Source: Niastella sp.
GTDB lineage: Bacteria > Bacteroidota > Bacteroidia > Chitinophagales > Chitinophagaceae
Direction: 5' to 3'
Length of the DNA: 64,000 nt
Assembly (NCBI GenBank): GCA_017744515.1
Contig: JAGIBF010000003.1
Span: forward strand, 1-64,000
Part shown: positions 42,450 through 50,724 of the stretch, piece after piece
Position numbering within the stretch: the first letter of the stretch is position 1
How the letters are laid out: every line of letters starts with the position of its first letter
Notes under the pieces: generated by a model
What the model was told of the DNA's origin: nothing
The model's database searches: none
What the model saw: only the letters and a program-made list of their open reading frames with translations
Translations under genes and position numbers: made by a program

Positions 42450-43319
42450 GTGCAGCATGTAGAATTTTTCCATAAGGATCATTTTGAGAATAACTATCAC
42501 CGCACGCCTGCACCGGCTGCCTTGAGTCATTTCATCGATTTCATCTGGGAAACGGACTTTGGTCATTTATGGCAAACTCATCCGGGCGGGTTTTCGGATG
42601 CGCTGTTCCCTAATATTGGTTATACTTACCTGGTTAATCTTGGTACTCCTTTCGTGATGCAGGTTGCCGATCAGTCCTTCGATATGAAGTCTGATGGTTT
42701 TTTGCCCCGGCACCGTAGTATTGAATGTTATCACCGGCCGGGCAATCAATTATTTGGCATCAAATTTAAAATATCGCCGGTGCTGTTCCTGAAGCGGGTA
42801 AATTTTGCAGAGTACCGGGAGTATATTTTCCCGCTCAGCTATCTTGTAGACCAATCGCTCATCGACGCTATTAAATCTGCCGGCTCGTTTGATGAAAGGG
42901 TAAGGATCATCAGCAACTATTATCTGCCCATTGTGCAGGAACATGCAGGTTCGCTGCAGGAAGTACATATCGTTACTGAGATCCTTGACCGGTGTTTTAG
43001 GGATAATGATTTCAAGACTTCCATTGAAACGCTGGCGCAACAATACAAGGTTTCCACCCGCACACTACAGCGTTATTTTGAAAGGGCTACCAGCATCAGC
43101 AGTAAAAATGCTTTGCAGATCATGCGCATCCGCAAAGCAGCGGCGCATGTAGCCAGCTCGCCCGATACGTTTCATTATTCCATTTATGGCTACTACGACC
43201 ATAGTCATTTCTATAAGCACCTGAAACAGTTCCTTCAAAAGGGTACTTTACAAAACCTCCAGCCTCATTTACAATTGTTGCAGGCTTTACACAAAAAGCC
43301 ACGGACTGACGGTATGTAA
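42450..43319 (+). CDS. AraC family transcriptional regulator
   Basis: A 289-residue protein. The frame starts at a GTG (42450); no in-frame ATG precedes the conserved N-terminus. The N-terminal part (about 15-180) is the DUF6597-like sensor typical of Bacteroidota AraC regulators (GFSDALFPNIGYTYLVNLG, HRPGNQLFGIKFKISPVLF). The C-terminal HTH pair (about 190-270) shows TSIETLAQQYKVSTRTLQRY and a second helix set ending SHFYKHLKQF. The target genes are unknown; the next gene is the 49-residue basic protein 29 bases away. Confidence 0.87.
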   Translation: MQHVEFFHKDHFENNYHRTPAPAALSHFIDFIWETDFGHLWQTHPGGFSDALFPNIGYTYLVNLGTPFVMQVADQSFDMKSDGFLPRHRSIECYHRPGNQLFGIKFKISPVLFLKRVNFAEYREYIFPLSYLVDQSLIDAIKSAGSFDERVRIISNYYLPIVQEHAGSLQEVHIVTEILDRCFRDNDFKTSIETLAQQYKVSTRTLQRYFERATSISSKNALQIMRIRKAAAHVASSPDTFHYSIYGYYDHSHFYKHLKQFLQKGTLQNLQPHLQLLQALHKKPRTDGM

Positions 43320-43348
43320 TTTGTGTATTGTATTACAAAAGCTGTATT

Positions 43349-43498
43349 ATGATACGCAAACTAAAATCCGGCGAATACCGCATCTATTCCCGCAAAAAAG
43401 ACCCGAAGACAAACAGGCGTCGCAACCTGGGCACGTTTGACAGTCTCGATGCGGCGAGGAAGCACGAACGGGAAATCCAGTATTTCAAAAAGCATTAG
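43349..43498 (+). CDS. 49-residue basic protein (conserved small orphan)
   Basis: ATG at 43349, stop TAG at 43496. Sequence blocks are MIRKLKSGEYRIYSRKKDPK, RRRNLGTFDSLDAARKHE and REIQYFKKH: strongly basic, compact and with no signal. I recall near-identical proteins (KLxSGEYRLYSRK..KTGKRRNLGTF...A..HEREVQYFKRH) in many Gram-negative genomes, never assigned a function. It follows the AraC gene by 29 bases and its stop codon overlaps the stop of the convergent barrel gene by 4 bases. The three-strand-then-helix look resembles small DNA-binding (AP2/Arm-type) domains; that is inference. Confidence 0.82.
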   Translation: MIRKLKSGEYRIYSRKKDPKTNRRRNLGTFDSLDAARKHEREIQYFKKH

Positions 43499-45933
43499 CT
43501 TCCTGCTCTTCTTCTCTCCTCTTCTGAAGCGGTAGATCTTCTTCTTGCCGCTGTAACTGTGTTCTTGCCAAAGCGGTACGTGAACGACAGGTTAGCTACT
43601 CTCGACTCGCGCTTCGCATGCCAGTGTTCAATATAATTGCTGAACTCAACTACAGCTCGTGGGAGGTTGGTCCAGAATATATCGGTTACATTCAAGCGGA
43701 TAGTGCCTTTCTTATTCATCACTGTTTTCTGCACCCCAGGCGATATTTGCCATTGGGGATCAAGCTTCATAAACCCATATTGTCCACCGGTGTTTACACT
43801 CGCATTTAATTCCAGCGTCCATCCTTTGGGCAGCGTGAATGTATTGTTCGTACTGATGTTGGCGGCCGGACGGCCATTGTCTAAGGTTGTGTTGGCCAGG
43901 TTGCCATTGTAGTGGCCGTAATAGAGGTTGGCATTGTTGATCGCATTCCACCATTTGGTAAAACGGAAAGGTGCAGCTACCGTTAGCCCGTAATAGCTGT
44001 AGCTATTGAGGTTTACCGGTATCTGCACCGTCACTTTGTCTTCCGTTTCACTGGGTCTGATGACCACAGTGGTGTTCTGTTTTGTATGACTATACGCAAG
44101 TGTGAAACTGAGTTGTTTTACTGTATAACTTAATTCACAGGACCAGGTGAGCTGGGGTTTAAGGTATGGGTTGCCGGAACTGTAGGTGCTTGGGTCCAGG
44201 AAAAAGCGGAAGGGGTTCAGCTCAGAATAATTGGGTCGATCGATACGCCTGCTTACAGAAAGGCCCATGGCTTTTTCCGGATCCAGTTTGTACGTCAGGA
44301 AAATGCTGGGGAATATCTGCAGATAGGACGAGTCGAACCCAATGTTATTCACTTGCTGGAGGCCTTCCATATTGGTTTGCTCTGCACGCAGGCCAGCCAT
44401 CAATGATATTTTCTTAAACTCCTTATTAAAGTTAATATACAGTGCGTTGTTGTTCTCTTTATAGTTGAAGTGGTTGCTTTTGGAAGAATCGTATTGTGGC
44501 GTGTTGTTGCTTACATCATAAAAGACCACATCATTATCTGTTTCTACAAAGCTCGTTTTGAAACCAGCTTCGAGGCGTATGGTTTTGTTCAGCGGATGGG
44601 TATAATCTGCTTTCACGGTAGCGATCGTGATCTTTCCTTCCTGATCGCCAGTGAGTTTATACTCCGGCTTGATCGGTTGTCCGATTAAGGAATAGAATCC
44701 TGTAATAAAGCGGGAATCGGAATTGTTGTTGAATATGCCATAATCCACATCGGCGGTTAGCTCACGGCCAGTGCTGTCGAAGGTGTACTTATAGTTGATG
44801 TTTCCCAATGCATTCTTAAAGCGTGTCTTTTCTGTAGTGTTGGTAATGAAGCTTGATTCCGGGTCTTTAACATTGTTCAGCACCAGTGAGCGATTGTTGT
44901 TGGAACGATTCAGGTTGGTGAGGGTACCATTCAATACAAAACCAATGATCGACTTTTTATTGGGAAAGAAATCTGCGCCGAACCTTGCGGTATTGGTGTT
45001 GATGGGAATCTTCATGTAGTTGTCCTGGTCATAGGCTCCGTCGTAATTACCATCTTTAAAGAACTCTCTTTTCAGCATCAGGTGGTTCAGGTTTTTACGG
45101 TATCCGTAATTGTAACTGCCGAACAGGTTTACTTTCTTATTGCGGTAATTGAAGGTAGCTCCAGTATTGGCTTTTGGGAAAACGCCTTGTCCGTAACCTG
45201 CTGTAAGGGTGCCATTGGCGCCCAGGCGCTGGTCTTTTTTCATCCTGATATCTATGATGCCCGAGTTGCCGGCAGCATCGTATCTCGCGGAAGGGTTGGT
45301 GATTATGTCGATGCGTTCAATGCTATTGGATGGCAGGCTGCGCAGCATGTTGATCAAATCAGCGCCTGACATCGGTGTGATCTTTCCATCAATCATAATG
45401 ATCACTCCCTGCCGCCCCCGCAGGCTGATAATGTCGTTGGGGTCTATTAACACACCGGGTGAGCGCTCCAGCACATCTAATGCGGAGCTGCCCACGTTGA
45501 CAATGCTGTTGTCAACATTCATCACGATGCGGTCGCTGAGTTTTTGTATAAAGGGTTTGCGGGCCGTTACGGTGACTTCTTTCATTTGCGATGCAGTGGC
45601 AGGCGTGAGGGAAACAGCCGGCAAATTGATCTCCGGCTTTTCGGATGTTAGGGTAAGGCGCTGTGTGAAATGCCTGACATAGTTTAGCATGGTTATCCTC
45701 AACAACCAGGCGCCGGTTGGGATATTATCCAACTCTGCCAATCCATCTTTACCCGTAATGGCTGCTTTTACCAGTGTAGAGTCTTTGCTTTTTAGCAGCT
45801 CTACTGTAGCGTTTTCCAATCCTTGTTGCGCTTCATTGAGCACCTTAATCGTGATCTTACCACGCTGACCATTTTGGGCCATTGCAGTTATCACCACTAT
45901 CAGACTCACCATCACCAGGATCAATTTGCGCAT
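43495..45933 (-). CDS. Outer-membrane beta-barrel family protein (TonB-receptor-like, OMP_b-brl_3)
   Basis: About 812 residues from the ATG of MRKLILVMVSLIVVITAMAQ (three residues inside the longest frame), a clear signal peptide. An N-terminal carboxypeptidase-regulatory-like domain (about 25-110) is followed by a plug (VTVTARKPFIQKLSDRIVMN through SPGVLIDPNDIISLRGRQG, about 120-210) and a long barrel (about 220-795). The C-terminal tail is unusually Arg/Ser-rich (AARRRSTASEEERRR) rather than ending in Phe. Proteins of this type are thought to import ligands or bind partners at the surface; some have lost TonB dependence. It overlaps the 49-residue gene by 4 bases at its end. Confidence 0.9.
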   Translation of the reverse strand: MRKLILVMVSLIVVITAMAQNGQRGKITIKVLNEAQQGLENATVELLKSKDSTLVKAAITGKDGLAELDNIPTGAWLLRITMLNYVRHFTQRLTLTSEKPEINLPAVSLTPATASQMKEVTVTARKPFIQKLSDRIVMNVDNSIVNVGSSALDVLERSPGVLIDPNDIISLRGRQGVIIMIDGKITPMSGADLINMLRSLPSNSIERIDIITNPSARYDAAGNSGIIDIRMKKDQRLGANGTLTAGYGQGVFPKANTGATFNYRNKKVNLFGSYNYGYRKNLNHLMLKREFFKDGNYDGAYDQDNYMKIPINTNTARFGADFFPNKKSIIGFVLNGTLTNLNRSNNNRSLVLNNVKDPESSFITNTTEKTRFKNALGNINYKYTFDSTGRELTADVDYGIFNNNSDSRFITGFYSLIGQPIKPEYKLTGDQEGKITIATVKADYTHPLNKTIRLEAGFKTSFVETDNDVVFYDVSNNTPQYDSSKSNHFNYKENNNALYINFNKEFKKISLMAGLRAEQTNMEGLQQVNNIGFDSSYLQIFPSIFLTYKLDPEKAMGLSVSRRIDRPNYSELNPFRFFLDPSTYSSGNPYLKPQLTWSCELSYTVKQLSFTLAYSHTKQNTTVVIRPSETEDKVTVQIPVNLNSYSYYGLTVAAPFRFTKWWNAINNANLYYGHYNGNLANTTLDNGRPAANISTNNTFTLPKGWTLELNASVNTGGQYGFMKLDPQWQISPGVQKTVMNKKGTIRLNVTDIFWTNLPRAVVEFSNYIEHWHAKRESRVANLSFTYRFGKNTVTAARRRSTASEEERRRAGS

Positions 45934-46242
45934 GTTCAGCAATTAAGGGAAGCAAATATTCAGATAAAACGAATGGCTTCGTAGGACTTCTATACAGGTT
46001 GCGAAAGGGGGGCTTTAAATGGCCGGAAAAGGGAAAGGAGCTGTCGTTTTTTTACATCATGCAGGTTATAAAAGTGGCAAGAATGCGGGGCCTGGTAAAC
46101 ACTCTTTTCTAATGTTTCGCACTTATAAAGTGCTAAAAATTAAACAGAATGAGGAGTTTTTGTGATTACAGCGTAACATGGATTTCCATTCATTTCATTC
46201 AACCAATCCGGCGAAATCAAGGGTCCGGGCAAAACAATTTTT
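45934..46242. other. 309-base divergent promoter region
   Basis: It holds the start regions of the barrel gene (minus) and the secreted repeat protein (plus). The only structured element I see is a palindrome at 46119-46133. A frame at 45882-46112 is a shadow of the signal-peptide region and has no domain. Confidence 0.5.
46119..46133. promoter_or_regulatory. GCACTT-ATA-AAGTGC palindrome
   Basis: A perfect 6-base-arm palindrome 110 bases before the secreted repeat protein gene and 186 bases before the barrel gene. It could bind a dimeric regulator of either; no regulator is assigned. Confidence 0.35.
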
Positions 46243-46680
46243 ATGAAACAGCGCTTTTTAGTCTTGTTACTTGTAGCCTCTCTGGGAACTATTACCACAC
46301 AGGCTCAACTTCCGAAGGTGTCTAAACCTAATATCGGTAATCTGCTTACGCAGTTTGCGGGCGCATTGAAGCCAACTTCTTTCCTTGGAAGCTGGGCAAG
46401 TGGGGGTAAAACCGACTGGCTGAGCACTGCCTCCAAGGTTGTCGACGCAGCCGGCGCTGCTAAAAGTGTTTCTTCGCTTGCCGGTTTCATCAAGCCAGAT
46501 ATGTTCAAGAGCGGCTTCAGTGTGGATGGCCTGCTGAAAACGGCCAATACTGTGAATACCATTTCCAGTGCGGCCGGTTTGCTGAAGAATCTTGAAGGCG
46601 GATTGAAGCCTGAGGCGCTCCTGAGCAGCTGGGCTTCCAAACGTCCCGGCTGGCTTAGTGCATTGAATCTCCTGAAATAG
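46243..46680 (+). CDS. Secreted protein with internal GxLKP repeats, unknown function
   Basis: A 145-residue protein with a signal peptide (residues 1-21, ending TQAQ). The mature part consists of degenerate units of about 38 residues. Each opens with G-(A/F/G)-(L/I)-K-P (GALKPTSFLGSWASGG, GFIKPDMFKSGFSVDG, GGLKPEALLSSWASKR) and continues with small-residue helices (VVDAAGAAKSVSSLA, NTVNTISSAAGLLKNL). The last unit is cut short at LSALNLLK. I recognise no family. It is probably periplasmic or secreted; the helix-turn repeat suggests a structural or binding role, which is inference. Confidence 0.75.
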   Translation: MKQRFLVLLLVASLGTITTQAQLPKVSKPNIGNLLTQFAGALKPTSFLGSWASGGKTDWLSTASKVVDAAGAAKSVSSLAGFIKPDMFKSGFSVDGLLKTANTVNTISSAAGLLKNLEGGLKPEALLSSWASKRPGWLSALNLLK

Positions 46681-46756
46681 TTAGTTCTTTTAGACCTAAC
46701 AGGTTTGCCAGGCGATGGCACACACACAAACCTGTCAGGTCTTGAGACGCCCTTCA

Positions 46757-46791
46757 ACAACGCTTCGACAAGCTCAGCGTGACAGCGTGAC
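46757..46791. repeat. CTTCGACAAGCTCAGCGTGACAG dispersed repeat
   Basis: GCTTCGACAAGCTCAGCGTG followed by ACAGCGTGACAC. It lies between the secreted repeat protein and the hydrolase; if read as protein it gives the nonsense extension that I exclude from the hydrolase. Confidence 0.7.
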
Positions 46792-46864
46792 ACATTTTAA
46801 TCCGTACTCTATTTCATTTTTGCTCTCTGGCTCCTGTCCCGTCCTCCTTTGCTATCTTTATTTT

Positions 46865-47560
46865 ATGCAACATATTTTGTTACTGCATGGCGCTATTGGC
46901 GCCAAGGATCAACTGCTGCCATTAGGTGAAAGTCTTGCCGATGATTTTTATGTGCACCGCCTCAACTTCAGTGGGCATGGGGGTGAACCCATGCCGAATA
47001 AACCGTGGTCGATTCAATTGTTTGCGCAACAAGTTCTGACTTATATCAATAGTTATGTACCTGCGGGTGAGAATGTATACTTGTTTGGCTATAGTATGGG
47101 TGGCTATGTGGGTATGTATATCAACCGGCATCATCCGGGAAGGCTGGTGAAGTGTATTACGCTGGCGACAAAGTTCCATTGGGATGAACAGGGTGCGGCC
47201 AAAGAAGTGCAAATGCTCAACGCCGAAACGATACTCAAAAAGATACCTGCTTTTGCAGCGCAACTGGAAAAGCGGCATACGCCACATGACTGGAGGGTTG
47301 TTCTTGAAAATACAGCCAGCCTATTGCTGGCGATGGGAAAGGATAATCCTTTGAAGCCGGAGGATTATGAACAGATCGCCACGCCTTGTCTGCTTTTGCT
47401 GGGTGACCGCGATAAGATGGTGACACTTGATGAAACTGTGGGTATATATAAAAAATTGCCGACTGTTCAATTGGGTGTGTTGCCGGCGACGGGTCATGCG
47501 CTTGAGCAGGTGGATATAAGGTTGCTGAGCTCGTTGATAAAAAAGTTTATACAGTCTTAG
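46865..47560 (+). CDS. Alpha/beta-fold hydrolase
   Basis: A 231-residue hydrolase. The frame is open from 46715, but the first 50 codons read through a dispersed repeat, so I start at MQHILLLHGAIGAKDQ. The oxyanion HG motif is at residues 8-9. The nucleophile elbow GYSMGGYVG has Ser at about 78, the acid is likely the Asp of LLLGDRDKMV (about 182), and the His lies in ATGHALEQVD (about 210). Substrate unknown; the short form resembles carboxylesterases and MenH-like enzymes. A TATCTTTA box 10 bases before the ATG may be a -7 element, implying a very short leader. Confidence 0.88.
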   Translation: MQHILLLHGAIGAKDQLLPLGESLADDFYVHRLNFSGHGGEPMPNKPWSIQLFAQQVLTYINSYVPAGENVYLFGYSMGGYVGMYINRHHPGRLVKCITLATKFHWDEQGAAKEVQMLNAETILKKIPAFAAQLEKRHTPHDWRVVLENTASLLLAMGKDNPLKPEDYEQIATPCLLLLGDRDKMVTLDETVGIYKKLPTVQLGVLPATGHALEQVDIRLLSSLIKKFIQS

Positions 47561-47585
47561 TGACATAGAAATAAAACCTTCAAAC

Positions 47586-47628
47586 GAAAATGGGTGAGCC
47601 GCCTTTGGAAGGCGACTCACCCATTTTC
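47586..47628. terminator. GGGTGAGCCGCC hairpin repeat, copy 5, between convergent genes
   Basis: GAAAATGGGTGAGCCGCC pairs with GGCGACTCACCCATTTTC; the ends again covary and give T-runs on both strands. This copy has one mismatch repaired (GACTCACCC). It lies between the hydrolase and OmpA gene stops. Confidence 0.78.
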
Positions 47629-47646
47629 TTATTTGGAAAGAAATAA

Positions 47647-48528
47647 TTATTTCTTTGTTTCGAGCAGTTTAAAGAACTGATCCAACTGTGGCAGGATAAC
47701 GATCCTTGTACGACGGTTAGCCGCTTTGCTTTCAGGAGAATCGTTAGGGGAGAGTGGAGAGTACTCACCACGACCGGCAGCAGACATCTTCGCAGGGTCC
47801 AGACCGTATTGGTTTTGCAGAATCCTTACTACAGAGGTTGCACGCTTAACGCTCAAATCCCAGTTGTCGAGCAGTTGACCACCGCCTTTATAAGGCACAT
47901 TGTCTGTATGGCCTTCTACCATGAATTCGATATCAGGCTGATTTTTCAGCACGGTAGCTACTTTACCCAATACAGTTTTTGCCTGGTCTGTTACATCAAA
48001 TTTACCGCTCTTGAATAACAGCTTATCTGAGATATCGATGTATACTACACCTTTATCTACTTTAATGTTGATGTCTTTGTCATCAAGGTTGCCGATGGCG
48101 CCTTTCAGGTTCATCACCAGGGCCATGTTTAAAGAATCTTTACGCGCCATTTGTTGCTGTAAAGTCTGGATGTAAGAATCTTTGGCTCCAATGTTTTCCA
48201 TTGACTTCTTGATGCTTTCTGCTTGTGAGCTGGAGATCACAGAAAGGTCCTGTAATTGCTTTAATGCCTGGGTATTGTTTTCTTTCAGGAAACCGATTTG
48301 TTTGTTGAGGGCATCGATCTCAGCTTGCAGGGCAGCTTTTCTGCGGCCTTCTTCTGCTTTTTGGTCTTCGCAAGATCTCAGCTCTGCCTGTAATTTGGCA
48401 ACGGCTCCGGATAATGAGTCTTTCAGTTGTGTGTACCTTGTTTGTTCTGCTTTAAATTTTTTGGTGCTGACGCAGGAAAACAGCACGACAGGGGTTAATG
48501 CTACTAACAGAACGTGTCTGAACTTCAT
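47647..48528 (-). CDS. OmpA-family lipoprotein
   Basis: A 293-residue protein. The lipoprotein signal is residues 1-19 (lipobox VLFSC). It is followed by a long coiled coil (about 25-130, FKAEQTRYTQLKDSLSGAV onwards) and an OmpA C-terminal peptidoglycan-binding domain (about 150-280) with GHTDNVPYKGGGQLLDNWDL, KMSAAGRGEYSPLSPN and ANRRTRIVI. It should tether the outer membrane to the cell wall. The coiled-coil spacer makes it longer than Pal and closer to the MotB/YiaD-like type. It is monocistronic. Confidence 0.9.
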   Translation of the reverse strand: MKFRHVLLVALTPVVLFSCVSTKKFKAEQTRYTQLKDSLSGAVAKLQAELRSCEDQKAEEGRRKAALQAEIDALNKQIGFLKENNTQALKQLQDLSVISSSQAESIKKSMENIGAKDSYIQTLQQQMARKDSLNMALVMNLKGAIGNLDDKDINIKVDKGVVYIDISDKLLFKSGKFDVTDQAKTVLGKVATVLKNQPDIEFMVEGHTDNVPYKGGGQLLDNWDLSVKRATSVVRILQNQYGLDPAKMSAAGRGEYSPLSPNDSPESKAANRRTRIVILPQLDQFFKLLETKK

Positions 48529-48818
48529 ATAAATTGGGTTTTTAATTGATTAATTAGCAATCATTCACACATAACATTCATACTTCATAATACTGCTGTA
48601 TGCAAGTAGTGTGCCTGATAAAGGGGTTCAAAGGTATAATATCGTGATAAAATACCTATGAACGATTAAAGTGCGCTTTCATTTTAGGGTCTTTTTAAGA
48701 TTTTTTTTAATAAATCTGCACTAATGTCTAATGCATCTCTAATAAGGAAAAGGCGCAATCTACGCAAACCCTTATCGGACGGGGCTATAAAAATATTACC
48801 TTACTGCAAAACCTTTCT

Positions 48819-50411
48819 ATGCGGTCGATCATTTGTACCTCATTTGCCTTCATTTTTACCATTTATAATTTGGCTGCTCAAAGTATACTATCCGGTGGAG
48901 TATTGAAACCTGAGCAAGCCAACATGGATGTAAGGCATTATTCTGTTGCTTTAACTGTTGACCCACGCGAACAGTCCATTGACGGCAATACAACCATTAA
49001 CGTTGTATTGAAGCAGCCAACTTCTGTTTTATTATTTGACTTATTGAATTCTTTTAAAGTGAGTAAGGTGTGGGTGAATAATAAAGAAGCTGCGTTTACC
49101 CATGAGAAGGATCTGATCAATGTTACATTGCCTGCCGCTCTCTCTGGTGCAGCAATTGTAAAAGTTCAATATGCGGGAAAGCCTCGTGTAGCTGTAAGAC
49201 CGCCGTGGGATGGCGGATTTCAATGGGCCAAGGATTCAACCGGCAATGACTGGATCGCTATCAGCTGCCAGATGGAGGGCGCCAAAATCTATTTCCCTTG
49301 TAAAGATCATCCGTCTGACGAACCTAATGAGGGCGCCGACCTCATCATCACTGTTCCCAAAGGGCTCGTAGTAGCAGGGCCGGGATTGTTGCAAAAGGTT
49401 AGTCATAAGAAAAGTCAATCTACCTATCACTGGAAGACGAATTACACTATCAATAATTACAGTATTGTTTTCAATATTGGAAAGTACAAAGTGGTAACCC
49501 GTCCTTATACTACTGTCAATGGCAATAAGGTTCCGATAGAGTTTTATGTATTGGAAGAGCATGTTGAAAAGGCTGCTCATCATCTTGAAGTTTTTGAGCG
49601 GAGCATCCGCATGCAGGAGAAATATTTTGGTGAATATCCCTGGGTCAAGGAAAAGATCGCCATTGCGGAAACGCCTCACCTTGGTATGGAGCATCAGTCG
49701 ATGAATGCTTATGGTAATAAATTTAAATATGCGAAAGTAGGTGGTGAGGATTTCGACTGGCTGGTTCATCATGAGTTTGGTCATGAATGGTGGGGTAATA
49801 AGGTTACCGGCAAAGATTGGGGTGATATGTGGGTGCAGGAAGGTATTTGCAGTTTTGGCGATGTATTGTTCCTGCGGGAAACTGAAGGAGAGGCTTCTTA
49901 TATCAAGCGGATGCAGGAGTTTGGCCGGCATACTCAAAATCAAAAGCCGGTGGTGCTGGGCACCAATATCAATTCGGATGATGCGTACCATGGTGATATC
50001 TATGGCAAGGGTGCTTTCTTTATGCACACTTTGCGTTATGTAACTGGTGACGAGTTCTTTTTCCCGGCTATTAAAAAGTTTGTCACCGATGCCCGGTATA
50101 CTTATGATAATCTGGTAACGACGGATGATGTGGAGCAGTTTTTCAGCCGGGAGTCGGGGACCAACCTGAAGCCGCTGTTTGATCTTTACTTACGCACTAC
50201 TAAAAAACTGGAAGTTCAGGTAACAAGGATAGATGATATTAATTATAATATTAAATTATTAAACTATGATGGAGTGTTACCGCTGGACATTACTACCAGT
50301 AGGGGCACCAAAAGGCAAATGATCGGTAATAAGGGTGACACACTGGTAAGTCAGTCGTTGCCTGTGGTGGATGAAAAGGGGTTTTATCTCAAGCGGGTTA
50401 TTTACGAGTAA
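48819..50411 (+). CDS. M1 family metallopeptidase (aminopeptidase)
   Basis: A 530-residue zinc peptidase with a signal peptide (residues 1-20, ending NLAAQ). The substrate-anchoring motif is GMEHQSMNAYGN (the GAMEN equivalent, about 290), and the zinc site HEFGH is at 318-322 with the third ligand E341 in WVQEG, matching the HExxH-x18-E rule exactly. The N-terminal beta-saddle domain (about 25-230) precedes the catalytic domain; the C-terminal region is short, so it is a compact M1 enzyme. It probably trims peptides outside the cytoplasm. ATG at 48819 chosen because the signal starts there. Confidence 0.93.
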   Translation: MRSIICTSFAFIFTIYNLAAQSILSGGVLKPEQANMDVRHYSVALTVDPREQSIDGNTTINVVLKQPTSVLLFDLLNSFKVSKVWVNNKEAAFTHEKDLINVTLPAALSGAAIVKVQYAGKPRVAVRPPWDGGFQWAKDSTGNDWIAISCQMEGAKIYFPCKDHPSDEPNEGADLIITVPKGLVVAGPGLLQKVSHKKSQSTYHWKTNYTINNYSIVFNIGKYKVVTRPYTTVNGNKVPIEFYVLEEHVEKAAHHLEVFERSIRMQEKYFGEYPWVKEKIAIAETPHLGMEHQSMNAYGNKFKYAKVGGEDFDWLVHHEFGHEWWGNKVTGKDWGDMWVQEGICSFGDVLFLRETEGEASYIKRMQEFGRHTQNQKPVVLGTNINSDDAYHGDIYGKGAFFMHTLRYVTGDEFFFPAIKKFVTDARYTYDNLVTTDDVEQFFSRESGTNLKPLFDLYLRTTKKLEVQVTRIDDINYNIKLLNYDGVLPLDITTSRGTKRQMIGNKGDTLVSQSLPVVDEKGFYLKRVIYE

Positions 50412-50443
50412 TAGGAAACCCTCAGACGCCTGGTGGTTAGAAT

Positions 50444-50489
50444 TACCACAAAGTGGTATTGCCGGGTTTATGATTTTGCAGTCCCTTTG
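50444..50489 (+). promoter_or_regulatory. Promoter with TACCAC-AAA-GTGGTA palindrome abutting the -33 box
   Basis: TACCACAAAGTGGTA (50444-50458) runs directly into TTG (50459-50461); 20 bases later is TCCCTTTG (50482-50489), a near match to TANNTTTG. A second copy of this whole arrangement, inverted, lies at 51988-52033. Confidence 0.6.
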
Positions 50490-50495
50490 TGCCAT

Positions 50496-50600
50496 GGTTT
50501 TCAACCATCGCCTTTTCCTGAATTAGTTCTAAAATTTCCACCCACGGTAGTTTCCTGCTGTGGTCTCCCCGCTACGAACACCTTGGTAGCGGGGTTTTTT
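50496..50600 (+). ncRNA. Putative small RNA or leader upstream of recA (about 105 bases)
   Basis: Inferred from the promoter at 50444-50489 and the intrinsic terminator at 50567-50600. Internal structure includes ATGGTT-TTC-AACCAT (50494-50508 region), a short hairpin. A 10-codon frame beginning ATGGTTTTCAACC could instead make it a leader-peptide unit. No RNA family is recognised. Confidence 0.4.
50567..50600 (+). terminator. Rho-independent terminator
   Basis: CCCCGCTAC, 10-base loop, GTAGCGGGG, TTTTTT. It is 155 bases after the peptidase stop, far for its own terminator, which supports a separate transcript ending here. Confidence 0.9.
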
Positions 50601-50626
50601 GTCTATTTTTGGCAGGCACCAAAATA

Positions 50627-50646
50627 ATTAGCTAAGTTTTGCTAAT
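50627..50646. promoter_or_regulatory. ATTAGC-N8-GCTAAT inverted repeat upstream of recA
   Basis: Six-base perfect arms with an 8-base spacer, 30 bases before the recA -7 box. It could be a damage-response operator, but no LexA-type consensus for this phylum is known to me that it matches. Confidence 0.35.
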
Positions 50647-50675
50647 AAAATTAGTGTTGATAAGATAATTTCCCC

Positions 50676-50683
50676 TACATTTG
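50676..50683 (+). promoter_or_regulatory. Probable -7 box of recA
   Basis: TACATTTG matches TANNTTTG, with TTAG 21 bases upstream in place of TTTG. A second candidate, TAATTTTG, lies at 50692-50699. Either gives a leader of under 40 bases. Confidence 0.55.
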
Positions 50684-50724
50684 GCATTCGGTAATTTTGA
50701 ATACTATAAAATCAACCCATTATT

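Larger units (their letters stand above)
50412..50724. other. 313-base region between peptidase and recA: putative small transcription unit plus recA control DNA
   Basis: It contains a promoter-like element with an upstream palindrome (50444-50489), a rho-independent terminator (50567-50600), an inverted repeat (50627-50646) and the recA -7 box (50676-50683). No protein-coding gene is seen beyond a possible 10-codon frame at about 50494. Confidence 0.6.

Noticed and set aside
46715..46864. Longer N-terminus of the alpha/beta hydrolase
   Set aside because: The extra 50 codons translate a CTTCGACAAGCTCAG repeat and precede the conserved first strand.
6498..47628. The hairpin repeats as a degenerate CRISPR array
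   Set aside because: Copies are thousands of bases apart, palindromic, without regular spacers and without cas genes.
50496..50600. Known riboswitch or 6S/SRP RNA upstream of recA
   Set aside because: I could match no conserved core of any family I remember, and its promoter-terminator layout looks like an independent unit, so I only call it a putative small RNA.
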